Assembly: GCA_037953745.1 (NCBI GenBank) | Contig: JBAKBP010007452.1 | Span: forward strand, 1-64,000 | DNA from: Lithodes maja | Taxonomy: Eukaryota; Arthropoda; Malacostraca; Decapoda; Lithodidae | Length of the DNA: 64,000 nt | Direction of reading: 5' to 3' | In this document: in pieces, positions 22,762 through 33,427 of the stretch | Numbering within the stretch: the first letter of the stretch is position 1 | Layout of the letters: every line of letters begins with the position of its first letter | Notes under the pieces: model-generated | Seen by the model: only the letters and a program-made list of their open reading frames with translations | The model's database searches: none | Told to the model about the DNA's origin: nothing | Translations under genes and position numbers: made by a program

Positions 22762-24606
22762 TGTGACGCATGTCGAGTATGAGCATGCTGTACAGAACGC
22801 CCAGTCAGGCCCCACTCTCGCTAGGATCGTCAGGGCAGGAACTTTGGCTGTAGTCTGTGTAGAGTTTCCTAACTTAGTTTATGTGAGCCGTTGTACTATA
22901 AGTATTATAAATATGTATTTTGTTTTCATCTGAGTCAACGAGTTCTATTTTATATCATTAGTTATAAGTATTGTGTGTGGGACTTATATGTAATGATGAG
23001 GAGAAGAGAGAGAGTTATGTAACGACGGCCCGTGAGCGCGCCACGAGGTAGGTAGGCCTCCCTCCCTCCTCCCTCCTCCCTCTCAGCGCGTGGGAAATCC
23101 TTTGTCGATCCCAGATTGAGAGAGAATATTACGTAACGATTGCTAGTGGGCGGTCCTTAGTAGTTGGCGATATGCTCACTAGAGGGCCGAGTATAAAAAG
23201 GAGAGGTCCTCGCCACAATTCTTTAGAACTCATCAGGCAGAGCGACTTCTCATATCCCTTGCAACTATCCATATTCTTCCGACTGATGTGAACTTTCTCT
23301 ACTCTCTGAACAGCCTATCTTCTTCTCTTCTCGTCCCTTTTTAACCAATGACCCCTTTGGTGCAGATTTAGTCAGCCAAAGTATTATCGCTTGAGTTCTC
23401 ACGAGATAAGTGCCTGTTAGATAGCCTATTTTTGGAAGGGTTAACTAGAATAGGATTGATTGATGTTTGTTGCACTCGTATATGCATTTCCCTGTGTGCG
23501 ATTATTCATGTTCCTGTTTTCTGCTGGTTTAGGCAATGCTAGACTGGGATAGGGTTTCTGAGTTGTGATTTCCTATGAGTACTAGGTTGCGGTTGAACCA
23601 GTACAATTGCAACGGAGACGTGGAACGCCTAGGTGGTCTTTCTGACTGTGTACCGTGGGAGTTTAGCACTGTGTTGCGAGTGAGGGCTTTTGCCTCTGCC
23701 ACCCAACACTGTGCTATCTCATTTGCTTGACTTTGAGAGGATCGCCAGGAGAGAACCAGATACTAGTGATCTGGATCTCTCAAGAGAGCATCCCGTCAAT
23801 TAACGTAATTTGGCCGCACAGTCTTAAGGACCTCGCTAGGCTACGAGCCGCTTGCTCAGCCATTGTTTCCTAACCTTAGATATCCCAGCTAGACTTTGCT
23901 CGACCAGCAGATACAGCATAGTATTGAAGCTTCTCCTTATGTATGTTATTGTTTATGCACTATTGATTTCATGTGTGGCACGCTTAGCTACTTTAGAGAT
24001 TAGTGGCCCACGAGCACAATCCTAGTAGGCTATTGTCAGTGCATTGTCGGAGTACTTCTTTTTAATGTTTGCCATATCCTATTGCTTATTCTTATAATTC
24101 TTCTTATGTCAATTTAAAGCCTTTAATTACCAGTGAGTTATTCATTAAATTGCTGTTCAAAATCCGATACTTACTTCTTATGAGTATTCGAGAAGCATCT
24201 AACTTATCAGAAGATTCCTTGCTTGATGCTCAAGGACTATTGTTTAACGTAACGTAATAGTGCCGATCCGAAGTAGAGGGTGGAGGACTTCTTAAGTTCT
24301 TAGTTCAAGGGTGGATTACTTCGGCTTCGGCCAACACTATTCTTTAGTGTTGTAGTACTTTCTTCTTTGTTTGATTGTTGACCAGACTAGATAACTCCCG
24401 TCTTGTTATTAGTCTGTTGTGTGAAACGCTAGTACCGAGTTCTTGTATACCCCGTTATAGCAGATAGAACTCTGGAGGGTAGTGGCGTTTTTTTGTTCGG
24501 CTGGCAGTACTCTGGGGTTGGGATCGTGTGTTTCCGTTGTGGCAGCGAGCCATACTCGAGTCCTGTGTAAGAGCCCTAGTGTACCCGAGTGCCCGGTCGT
24601 AACAAA
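22762..24606 (+). repeat. Ty3/Gypsy copy 2, 3' LTR
   Basis: It is nearly identical to 16477-18319, with the same TGTGACG start and GTAACAAA end. It is followed by the ACAC duplication at 24607-24610, from which a 33-bp minisatellite begins. Confidence 0.95.
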
Positions 24607-24843
24607 ACACATTAGTAGGAATAGAAAGCACATACACAAACACATACACAAACACATACACAAACACATTAGTAGGAATAGAAAGCACATACACAAACAC
24701 ATTAGTAGGAATAGAAAGCACATACACAAACACATTAGTAGGAATAGAAAGCACATACACAAACACATTAGTAGGAATAGAAAGCACATACACAAACACA
24801 TTAGTAGGAATAGAAAGCACATACACAAACACATTAATATACA
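24605..24843. repeat. 33-bp minisatellite, about 6 units plus partial units
   Basis: The unit ACACATTAGTAGGAATAGA plus a CACATACACAAA part repeats almost perfectly. Some internal units are reduced to the 12-base CACATACACAAA part. Open frames on both strands are products of the repeat. Confidence 0.92.
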
Positions 24844-24899
24844 AAGTTTAATATATTTCAAAAGGTTGTCTAGAGAGTCCTTGTTTAGTCAAGTTGAGG

Positions 24900-25110
24900 T
24901 CAAGTCGGTGGTTTGGTGGTGGTGGTGGAGAGTGAGTGGTGGAGAACAAGTGGTGGTAGTGGAGAGTGAGTGATGGAGAAGTAGTGAAGAGTGGTCGTGT
25001 GGTGGTGGTGGTAGTGGAGAGTGAGTGGTGGAGAAGTGGTGGTGGTGGTGGTGGTGGAGAGGGTTGTGATGGAGAAGGGAGGTGGAAGATATAATAAACA
25101 AATGTTGGAG
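24900..25110. repeat. GGT/GTG-rich simple repeat
   Basis: This is a purine-rich GGTGGTGGTGG and GGAGAGTGAGTGG stretch of low complexity. Confidence 0.8.
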
Positions 25111-25197
25111 AGGGTTGTGATGGAGAGTGGGAAGATGATAGAGGAAGGCTAGGTGAGAGAAGAATGTTGGTGAAGTGGTGGAGAGTGGTCAAATTAA

Positions 25198-25570
25198 GGG
25201 GGGTCACCGTTTTTTTTATCTTTCTCTCCTTTTCTCTCTTTGTCTGGCTTGTATCCACTCGGCCCCATTCAGCCAACTGTTTTAAGACGTTTATCCCCAT
25301 CCAGGTGTCAATTTTTTCCTGGAGAGCGATAGCGACCCAGCATTGTATGGAGAAATCCGGCTTCGCCGGAGAAATTTTTCTATCGAAATATTTGCAAATT
25401 TAGCTTGCTGTCAAAACAAAAATATATATATGCTGCTCGCTACCGCTCGCCAGGAAAATATTGACACCTGGATGGGGGTAAACGTCTTAAAACAGTAGGC
25501 TGAATGGGGCCGAATGGATACAAGCCAAAGAGAGAGGGAGAGCAAGAGAACACAAGCGAGGTGGGCTCCC
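25198..25570 (+). mobile_element. Family Y TTAA element, copy 1
   Basis: The element is flanked by TTAA (25194-25197 and 25571-25574). It begins GGGGGGTCACC and ends GGTGGGCTCCC, and is almost entirely one imperfect inverted repeat of about 370 bp. Internal landmarks shared by all Y copies are GGCGAGCG-type motifs, the CCGGCTTCGCCGG hairpin and TTTTTCTATCGAAAAA. There is no coding capacity. Confidence 0.85.
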
Positions 25571-25574
25571 TTAA

Positions 25575-26029
25575 GTCAAAGGTGGAGGACAAAAAGTGGA
25601 GGAAGAAGAATTAGGAAAGGTGGTGGGAATATCAAACAATATGTACACTCGACCAAAACACAATATTTACACTAACACTCTAAACTTTCTGGAAGTGGGT
25701 CGAAATCTTATGATAATACCTCAGTCGTATGGTTCACCCGATTCATTCCGTTCACACTAGATTATTTACAGCTCACCAGTGTAAAGATTGTTTTTTAGTC
25801 GAGTGTACGGTGTAAAAATATGTAGTCGTGTACATATGAATACAATGGTTACATAAATATTACATACTGTAGCAGAAAGTGTAAGGTTGATGAAAATATA
25901 CTGCAATAGAAAGTGGAGGACCATACCCTGTGTCAGCTAACTTGGCAATAATTCTGATCCATAGTTTCTTTATATCTCGGGAACGGCTATAGCAAACAGG
26001 CTATAATTTGACACATCTAGTTGACCACT
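25575..26029. other. Unassigned intergenic DNA
   Basis: No gene or repeat structure was recognised. Confidence 0.4.
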
Positions 26030-26245
26030 TGCGAGTTTTGGTTTATAAGGAAGTTGGAGCTGTGACCATCAATATTTAGCAGAATTATCAGCTAAAATAA
26101 AGTGAACATACATTTATAAAAATATATAACCAAACTTATCATACTTTTTATCCATCAGAAACTCACATTATTATAGCATTTCTGTATTATATCGATGTTT
26201 ACGGTTCTAACTTCCTTATAGCCTGAAACTTGCAAGTGGTCGATT
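26030..26245. mobile_element. Family Z MITE, copy 1
   Basis: Long terminal inverted repeats start TTGACCACTTGCGAG on the left and are mirrored by CTTGCAAGTGGTCGA on the right. They continue inward through AAGGAAGTTGGAGCTGT. Other copies lie at 29936-30152, 38067-38290 and 43403-43602. The target duplication is not clear. Confidence 0.8.
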
Positions 26246-26435
26246 ACTGGTTTACCCTTAACAAATCATATAAATACCAACTCGATTGTCTTCATTTATT
26301 CTAAGCCATAAGATGTTAAGCGGTCAGGATGTTTGCCAGGTTAGTTGAAACGGGGTGTAGTGAAGATAAGTATACTGTAGGAGAGGGTGCTCGTCTGCAT
26401 GCTGTGGATGGGGTTATATCATGCGCACAAATTAA

Positions 26436-26640
26436 CCCTTTCAAGCTCCAATACGCGTTTCTGTTCTGTTTCTGGCTACTATTAGACGATTTTATTCAGA
26501 CTAGTAACGGTATATGGAAGTCAAAGGGTTGATTACGATAGTATTTACCCTTTTAATACCCACAGATCCTTCCTAAGCTGCATAAAATCGTCTAATGATA
26601 GCCAAAATATACTGCTAAAACGCGTCAGAGCTTCAAAGGG
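26436..26640. mobile_element. Family V TTAA MITE, copy 1
   Basis: TTAA flanks at 26432-26435 and 26641-26644 surround CCCTTTCAAGCTC ... GAGCTTCAAAGGG, a 205-bp palindromic element. Shared internal motifs are CTATTAGACGATTTTATTCAG and its complement near 26585, one per arm. Confidence 0.82.
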
Positions 26641-26644
26641 TTAA

Positions 26645-26890
26645 CATATAATACAACGCAATGTAACCATAAATACGTGGAGTAATCCTAGACAGAACTC
26701 TACAAAACTGATTAAATATTTTTGAACATACATGAATTCAATGTCAAGGCTTTAAAGCGTAACAAACCTGGTTGGAAAAGATAATTAATTTTCATGGCGA
26801 TATTTCCATTTCGCAGATGCCATCGCGAAGTGGAAGACACAAAGTATTTAAATTTGTATCCAACTTTAATATTTTCCCATTATACTTTAG
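26645..26890. other. Unassigned DNA
   Basis: I recognise nothing here. Confidence 0.4.
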
Positions 26891-26892
26891 AT

Positions 26893-27015
26893 GCCTATGT
26901 TCTGGGTGTGGTGTCCCGAGTTTGAATCCCGAGAGGACCATATGCTTTCATTAGTTTATTCAAGTGCATTGGGGTTTGTAGTTGATGATTAATGTTAAGA
27001 ACAGGGTGTTACTTA
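26893..27015 (+). repeat. SINE 3' part with B box
   Basis: GAGTTTGAATCCC (B-box-like) is followed by a tail that includes CAAGTGCATTGGGGTTTGTAG and a GGGTGTTAC end. The same tail is found at 33484-33550 and 37690-37757, so this is a dispersed SINE family. Confidence 0.65.
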
Positions 27016-27183
27016 ATACTTATCAGTTGGGAACTTTGAGAGGATTGTCTTGGCATACTTGATAATGTGAACCAAATTCCTGCAGACCAACCTACAAAGC
27101 TTCGTGTGTAATACAACGGTGAGTATAACACAGGAAATACAACATATACTGTAGTTGGAAGAATACACTCATCAGGTTATTAA

Positions 27184-27534
27184 GGGGGTAGTGCTTGGAT
27201 TTTGGTCTATGAATTTATTTATTTATTTTTGAATGTCCTCGCTAGACCTACTCTATCAAGCTTAAAAAAACTCCTAGACTCACTTTCAAGATAAATTTGT
27301 ACGTCCCGGACGAAGGCCGATTCCTTATGAAAATACAGGCTCGCTATCGCTCGCCACGAAAAAAACTACACCTAAATGACACGAAAGGTCTTAATATTGG
27401 CAAAGAAATGGGGCGAAATGTCTCAAAATCGCCAAACAAATGGAACGAACGTCTTAAAATCTCAAAAGTAATATGTTAAACACGAGGGAGAAGGGGGGGT
27501 CCCAAAAAAGCGACTACCTTCCCCTTAAGCCGAC
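27184..27534 (-). mobile_element. Family X TTAA element, copy 1
   Basis: TTAA at 27180-27183 and 27535-27538 brackets the element. In the X orientation it carries CTTCTCCCTCGTG, CGCCCCATT, AAGACCTTTCGTG and GGCGAGCGATAGCGAGCC landmarks. The 34-bp minisatellite starts within a few bases of its right end. Confidence 0.82.
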
Positions 27535-27540
27535 CTGATG

Positions 27541-28575
27541 AGTGGTGTTGAATACATAAACAGGAGTGTTGTGAAGGGTAACATAATACATAAACAGGAG
27601 TGTTGTGAAGGGTAACATAATACATAAACAGGAGTGTTGTGAAGGGTAACATAATACATAAACAGGAGTGTTGTGAAGGGTAACATAATACATAAACAGG
27701 AGTGTTGTGAAGGGTAACATAATACATAAACAGGAGTGTTGTGAAGGGTAACATAATACATAAACAGGAGTGTTGTGAAGGGTAACATAATACATAAACA
27801 GGAGTGTTGTGAAGGGTAACATAATACATAAACAGGAGTGTTGTGAAGGGTAACATAATACATAAACAGGAGTGTTGTGAAGGGTAACATAATACATAAA
27901 CAGGAGTGTTGTGAAGGGTAACATAATACATATACAGGAGTGTTGTGAAGGGTAACATAATACATAAACAGGAGTGTTGTGAAGGGTAACATAATACATA
28001 AACAGGAGTGTTGTGAAGGGTAACATAATACATAAACAGGAGTGTTGTGAAGGGTAACATAATACATAAACAGGAGTGTTGTGAAGGGTAACATAATACA
28101 TAAACAGGAGTGTTGTGAAGGGTAACATAATACATAAACAGGAGTGTTGTGAAGGGTAACATAATACATAAACAGGAGTGTTGTGAAGGGTAACATAATA
28201 CATAAACAGGAGTGTTGTGAAGGGTAACATAATACATAAACAGGAGTGTTGTGAAGGGTAACATAATACATAAACAGGAGTGTTGTGAAGGGTAACATAA
28301 TACATAAACAGGAGTGTTGTGAAGGGTAACATAATACATAAACAGGAGTGTTGTGAAGGGTAACATAATACATAAACAGGAGTGTTGTGAAGGGTAACAT
28401 AATACATAAACAGGATTGTTGTGAAGGGTAACATAATACATAAACAGGAGTGTTGTGAAGGGTAACATAATACATAAACAGGAGTGTTGTGAAGGGTAAC
28501 ATAATACATAAACAGGAGTGTTGTGAAGGGTAACATAATACATAAACAGGAGTGTTGTGAAGGGTAACATAATAT
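27541..28575. repeat. 34-bp minisatellite, about 30 units
   Basis: The unit CAGGAGTGTTGTGAAGGGTA plus ACATAATACATAAA repeats almost without change from 27561 to 28573. Variants visible to me are TATACAGG near 27931 and CAGGATTG near 28413. Because 34 is not a multiple of 3, all three minus-strand frames cycle through the same residues and stay open, so the long frames are not genes. Confidence 0.97.
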
Positions 28576-29157
28576 TATACGCATGCATAATTATACGATA
28601 GTCGGTACAGCATTATAGGACTAAAGACAGGCAGAGAAAGTAGTAACCCCATTACCACCGTGACGCCTTTTTGCCTTTGATTCGTGGCATCTGATATACA
28701 ACTACTTACTGCCTGACGATTATATGCCATGACAAAAGTAAACAACAAGAGGAATACAGGGAAAAGAAGAGGAATACAGAGAGAGGAAGAGGACATATGG
28801 GTTGTAACAATGGCATACCTCTTTCAGCTGTTCTAGTATGTAGGGAGAAGGGTTGTGTGGCGAGGCAGGGCATAATTCAATGATTGTGGTGATATGCAAG
28901 TGTCTGAATTATCTATAGTACTTAACAATGACTGGTTAATATATACTGTATGTGTCTGAACCATCTATATAACAAGAGTGTAATATAATGATTGTGGTAA
29001 TATTCGGTAAGTAGGCTGGTAAAGGAAATCACCATCATATTGAGGTGAGTGTAATGGTCTAGTCGATATAACAGTGTAATTTAATGATTGGTTGTTGTTC
29101 CCTAAGCGGCCTGGCCGAACAGAGTGTAATTTAATGATTGGTAATATTACGGTGTAT
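28576..29157. other. Unassigned DNA with small repeat scraps
   Basis: 28640-28690 resembles one arm of a family V MITE (CCACCGTGACGCC). 29091-29122 is a short scrap of the non-LTR 3' end (CCCTAAGCGGCCTGGCCGAAC). The phrase GTGTAATTTAATGATTG recurs. No gene was seen. Confidence 0.45.
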
Positions 29158-29161
29158 TTAA

Positions 29162-29474
29162 GGGGAGGTATTTAGTGTGTTCCCTAGACCTCCATCAAGC
29201 TTAAAATTACACCCCCTAGACCCACTTTCAAGATAAATTTGTAAATTTTTTGGTAGAAAAATGTCATCTTAAATTACAGGCTCGCTATCGCTCGCCAGGA
29301 AAATATCGACACCTAAATGGCACGAAACTTCTTAAAATTGACAGAAATGGGGCGAAAGTTCTTAAAATCGCCAAACTAAAGGGGGCGCGCGTCTTAAAAT
29401 CTATAAAGCAATGAGACTAAACATGAGGGAGAAAGGGGTCCAGAAAAAATCCCTCTCGTGGAAATCTCCCCTAT
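29162..29474 (-). mobile_element. Family X TTAA element, copy 2
   Basis: TTAA at 29158-29161 and 29475-29478 flanks an X element read on the minus strand, with the GGCTCGCTATCGCTCGCC landmark (29280-29297) and AAAAATGT hairpin scraps. Confidence 0.8.
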
Positions 29475-29479
29475 TTAAT

Positions 29480-29665
29480 GATCTAGTCTATATAATGGTC
29501 TAGTCTATATAATGGCCGTGCTAATATCGTTGTGTTGGTCCCTATATCAACCCATTAGCCAAATCTATTTAATGATCTAGTCTATATAATGGTCTAGTCT
29601 ATATAATGGCTGTGCTAATATCGTTGTGTTGGTCCCTGTATCAACCCATTAGCCAAATCTATTTT
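29480..29665. repeat. About 97-bp tandem duplication
   Basis: The block TTTAATGATCTAGTCTATAT ... CAACCCATTAGCCAAATCTA occurs twice in a row with one or two differences. Confidence 0.85.
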
Positions 29666-29935
29666 ACAGTCATTTTGACAACATATTATTTGATCGACCT
29701 GTGCAATTGTTGTTGCTTAACCCTTTTCATATTTATAGAGTTAGTGAACGTGTTTGGTACTATTATTATTATTGTTATTATTTGTATAGTTATCATTATT
29801 ATTATTATTATTAATATTATTTACAGAATCACTACAATACTACCTTACTTCTATCAGCGATGACTAACTATGACTATGATAATGGATCGTAAGAATATGT
29901 ACACATGAAAAGAGTGTGAAGGGGGAATTGACCAC
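29666..29935. other. AT-rich stretch with (ATT)n
   Basis: Trinucleotide ATT runs lie at 29760-29825. Nothing else was recognised. Confidence 0.5.
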
Positions 29936-30152
29936 TTGCGAGTTTCAGGCTACAAGAAGTTGGAGCTGTAGACATCGATATTTAGCAGAATAACCAGCTA
30001 TAACACGGTTTTAGTAATTCTATAAATACATAACACCAAATTCAACATACTATATATTCATCGGAAACCTACATAATTACTGTATTTGTGTTTAATATCG
30101 ATGCCAACGGCTCCAACTTCCTTATAACCTGAAACTCGCAAGTGGTCAATTG
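29936..30152. mobile_element. Family Z MITE, copy 2
   Basis: Ends AATTGACCACTTGCGAG and CTCGCAAGTGGTCAATT are exact reverse complements, with inner AAGTTGGAGCTGTAGAC mirrored near 30105. Confidence 0.85.
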
Positions 30153-30285
30153 GGGTGGCCTCGGTAACCAACCCTTATCCTGTATGTCTTCGTTTTTATT
30201 GTACAACATAATATTTACATTTTATAACAAGCACTTCGTGTAGTATTGTGGACTTTCCCTGTAACTGACTCTATTCTTTATTCTC

Positions 30286-30624
30286 CCTCTCTCTTTGGCT
30301 TGTATCCATTAGGCCCCATTCAGCCTACTGTTTTAAGACGTTTATCCCCATCCAGGTGTCAATATTTTCCTGGTGAGCGGTAGCGAGCCAGCATATATAT
30401 ATTTTTGTTTTGACAGCAAGCGAAATTTGTACATTTTTCGATAGAATGTCTCCGGCGAAGCCGGATTTCTCCATACAATGCTAGCTCGCTATCGCTCGCC
30501 AGGAAGAAATCGACACCTGGATGGGGATAAAAGTCTTAAAACAGTTGGCTGAATGGGGCCGAATGAATACAAGCCAGAGAAAGAGAGAAAATGAGAGAAA
30601 GATAAAACAAGCAGGTGACCCCCC
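30286..30624 (-). mobile_element. Family Y TTAA element, copy 2
   Basis: This reverse-orientation copy ends GGTGACCCCCC next to TTAA (30625-30628). The left end is degraded and has lost its TTAA. The internal TCTCCGGCGAAGCCGGA hairpin is preserved. Confidence 0.8.
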
Positions 30625-30628
30625 TTAA

Positions 30629-30963
30629 TGGGCATACAGTCCATGAGTGCCTATTAGATCCTGCCATGGATGTAATGTTCTCAATCCATGAGGATGACAG
30701 CCTTTGTATTCTATAGAAACATGCTGGCCTTTCACCAAAAGAGGTGAATCTATTGGTCTGGCATCGAGCCCTGACATCTGGACAAGGAGAACCCTCTGAC
30801 CCCTCCCTCTTGCTACCTATCTCCCCTATTATACTATCTTTGAGGTGGCATGTGTCCCGTGGCTTGTGTTTATAAGGTGTGTGATAATGTGCGTAGCTTA
30901 CAGTATAACTAACAGGTGCTTATGACGTGACTAGTGTTCATAGAGCGAGTGTCTCACGTAGTT
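30629..30963. other. Unassigned DNA
   Basis: No open frame with recognisable motifs was found. Confidence 0.4.
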
Positions 30964-31174
30964 ATACCCTGTTCTAAATAATTAGGCCACAACTTTTGAA
31001 CATTAACCTTAATAACTCACAAATGACTGGAATAATCGAGCTAGTATTTCTAGCACTTGAGAAGGGTCAGCCAGGGTATACGTGTGCAAATTTACAGCCC
31101 ATTTGGTATAGCCCCTTTTGAGTTACAGAGGTTAGGGTTCACGATTCCTAGCCAACCTATTTGGAACGGTATAG
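30964..31174. mobile_element. Family W inverted-repeat element, copy 1
   Basis: Imperfect ends TATACCCTGTTC and GGAACGGTATA are inverted. The core TTTTGAGTTACAGAGGTTAG is shared with copies at 32862-33427 and 46303-46686. Confidence 0.7.
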
Positions 31175-31250
31175 TGTAGTGTCTCCTGTCGCTAGTGTTT
31201 ATAGTGTCGCCTATGACTAGAATAAGAGTCTGCCCTGGGTCCCCGCCTCG

Positions 31251-31392
31251 CTACAGCTCCCGTCTGCCCACCGTCACGTCAGGGAAGGGTAGGGCCAGCA
31301 GGGTGTACCAGCGGGACCCATTATCACCAGGGGGCGCCGCTCCACCCCTGGGCCCCCCGACTACCAGATCAGGGCCCAGCGGTCGCGGTCCA
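31251..31392 (-). CDS. Candidate terminal exon (cytoplasmic tail) of the furrowed-like gene
   Basis: The minus strand has a C-rich tract ending CCCCCCAG, then one base completing a codon, then 46 open codons and TAG. The join to the transmembrane exon (36570-36651, ending phase 2) gives AG|T, Ser, and keeps frame. The resulting tail begins GPRPLGPDLVVGG and ends LPFPDVTVGRREL. The segment is much more GC-rich than its surroundings, as are the secure exons of this gene. Against the call: I do not recognise the sequence, the opposite strand is also open here, and the phase match has a one-in-three chance of being accidental. Another tail exon left of the window remains possible. Confidence 0.4.
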
Positions 31393-31589
31393 CTGGGGGG
31401 TACGTCGGTTGGTTGGGGGTGATTGTGGTGAAGGGGGCAGGGGGGGTTATGATTGTAGTAGTTGTGGTTACAGAGGAGAAAATATGTTGAGTGATTGTGT
31501 TGGAGGGGGGTTGCTATGATTGTGGTGGATGAGGGTGGTTATGATTGTTGTGGTTGTGGTTAGAGAGGAGAATATATGGTTTTATGATT

Positions 31590-32640
31590 GTGGTAGGTAT
31601 TTGTGGCGGGAGGGAGATATTTGTGGAGGGAGGGAGGTAGATATTTGTGGAGGGAAGGAGGTATTTGTGGAGGGAAGGAGGTATTTGTGGAGGGAGGGAG
31701 GTAGGTATTTGTGGAGGGAAGGAGATATTTGTGGAGGGAGGGAGGTAGATATTTGTGGAGGGAGGGAGGTAGGTATTTGTGGAGGGAAATAGGTATTTGT
31801 GGAGGGAAGGAGGTATTTGTGGAGGGAAGGAGGTATTTGTGGAGGGAAGGAGGTATTTGTGGAGGGAAGGAGGTATTTGTGGAGGGAAGGAGGTATTTGT
31901 GGAGGGAAGGAGGTATTTGTGGAGGGAAGGAGGTATTTGTGGAGGGAAGGAGGTATTTGTGGAGGGAAGGAGGTATTTGTGGAGGGAGGTAGGTATTTGT
32001 GGAGGGAGGGAGGTAGGTATTTGTGGAGGGAAGGAGGTATTTGTGGAGGGAAGGAGGTATTTGTGGCGGGAAGGAGGTATTTGTGGAGGGAGGTAGGCAT
32101 TTGTGGAGGGAGGGAGGTATTTGTGGAGGGAAGGAGGTATTTTGTGGAGGGAGGGAGATATTTGTGGAGGGAGGGAGGTAGGTATTTGTGGAGGGAGGGA
32201 GGTAGGTATTTGTGGAGGGAAGGAGGTATTTGTGGAGGGAAGGAGGTATTTGTGGAGGGAGGGAGGTAGGTATTTGTGGAGGGAAGGAGATATTTGTGGA
32301 GGGAGGGAGGTAGATATTTGTGGAGGGAGGGAGGTAGGTATTTGTGGAGGGAAATAGGTATTTGTGGAGGGAAGGGAGGTATTTGTGGAGGGAAGGAGGT
32401 ATTTGTGGAGGGAAGGAGGTATTTGTGGAGGGAAGGAGGTATTTGTGGAGGGAAGGAGGTATTTGTGGAGGGAGGTAGGTATTTGTGGAGGGAAGGAGGT
32501 ATTTGTGGAGGGAAGGAGGTATTTGTGGCGGGAAGGAGGTATTTGTGGAGGGAGGTAGGCATTTGTGGAGGGAGGGAGGTATTTGTGGAGGGAGGGAGGT
32601 ATTTGTGGAGGGAAGAAGGTATTTATAGAGTGCCTGTGAT
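31590..32640. repeat. 20-bp G-rich minisatellite with higher-order structure
   Basis: The unit GGTATTTGTGGAGGGAAGGA repeats about 50 times, with 24-base variants carrying GGGAGGGAGGTAG. A block with the order GGAGATATT, GGTAGATATT, GGTAGGTATT, GAAATAGG occurs at 31707-31800 and again at 32276-32370, about 570 bp apart. The long frames on both strands are repeat artefacts. Confidence 0.95.
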
Positions 32641-32861
32641 AGTCATATTAACAATAATAATCTTAGGTCTTTTATGAAGCGGCAGTTCTTCCAGCAAATT
32701 CACAGCACAGTGCCAAAGACTAATACCCCAGGTAGTGCGTCACAAATGTTCACTGGCTCCAGGATCCTATTTACTGCTAGGTAAACAGAGGCATCAGGTC
32801 TACAAATCACCAATTGCTCTGCCTCGTATTTGTGTCTTCTCGGTAATCAGCCGAGCATAAT
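32641..32861. other. Unassigned DNA
   Basis: Nothing was recognised. Confidence 0.4.
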
Positions 32862-33427
32862 GTACCCTGTTCCAAATTAGTAGGCCAAAACTCTTTAAGG
32901 GGGGTCACCTGCTTTTTCTCTCTTTTTCTCTCTTTCTTTGGCTTGTATCCATTCGGCCCCATTCAGCCAACTGTTTTAAGACGTTTATCCCCATCCAGGT
33001 GCCGATTCTTCCTGGCGAGCGATAGCAAGCCAGCATTGTTTGGAGAAATCCGGCTTCGCCGGAGAAATGTTTTCTATCGAAAAATGTACAAATTTACCTT
33101 GCTATCAAAATAAAAACAAATATGCTGGCTCGCTACCACTCGCCAGGAAAATATTGACACCTGGATGGGGGTAAACGTCTTAAAACAATAGGCTGAATGG
33201 GGCCGAATGGATAAAAGCCAAAGAGAGAGGGAAAGAAGGAGAAAAAAAAGCGAGGTGGGCTCCCTTAATCTTTACAAACTCGCGAACGACCAGAGTAATC
33301 GAGCTAATATGTCTACCATTTGGGAAGAGTCAGCCAAGGCATAGGTGCGGAAATGTACAGCCCATTTGCTCGAGCCCTTTTTGAGTTACAGAGGTTAGGT
33401 TTCACGATTTATTTGGAGCAAGGTATA
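32862..33427. mobile_element. Family W element, copy 2, split by a Y element
   Basis: The left part (32862-32898) and right part (33265-33427) are collinear with 30964-31174. Family Y copy 3 sits between them with TTAA on each side, so W2 was present first. Confidence 0.75.
32899..33264 (+). mobile_element. Family Y TTAA element, copy 3 (nested in W2)
   Basis: TTAA at 32895-32898 and 33265-33268 surrounds GGGGGGTCACC ... GGTGGGCTCCC. The CCGGCTTCGCCGG hairpin is intact. Confidence 0.88.

Noticed and set aside
24455..28575. Regular direct repeats resembling CRISPR arrays
   Set aside because: Units are contiguous without unique spacers and the genome is eukaryotic.
27476..28588. Three long overlapping minus-strand frames of 325-370 codons
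   Set aside because: All come from a 34-bp tandem array; since 34 is not divisible by 3 every frame cycles through the same peptide, and no non-repeat domain is attached.
31195..31422. Plus-strand GC-rich frame of 75 codons
   Set aside because: No motif and no splice-compatible neighbour on that strand; the minus-strand reading fits the host gene phase better.
31520..32677. Long proline/lysine and glycine/arginine repeat frames
   Set aside because: Products of the 20-bp G-rich minisatellite.
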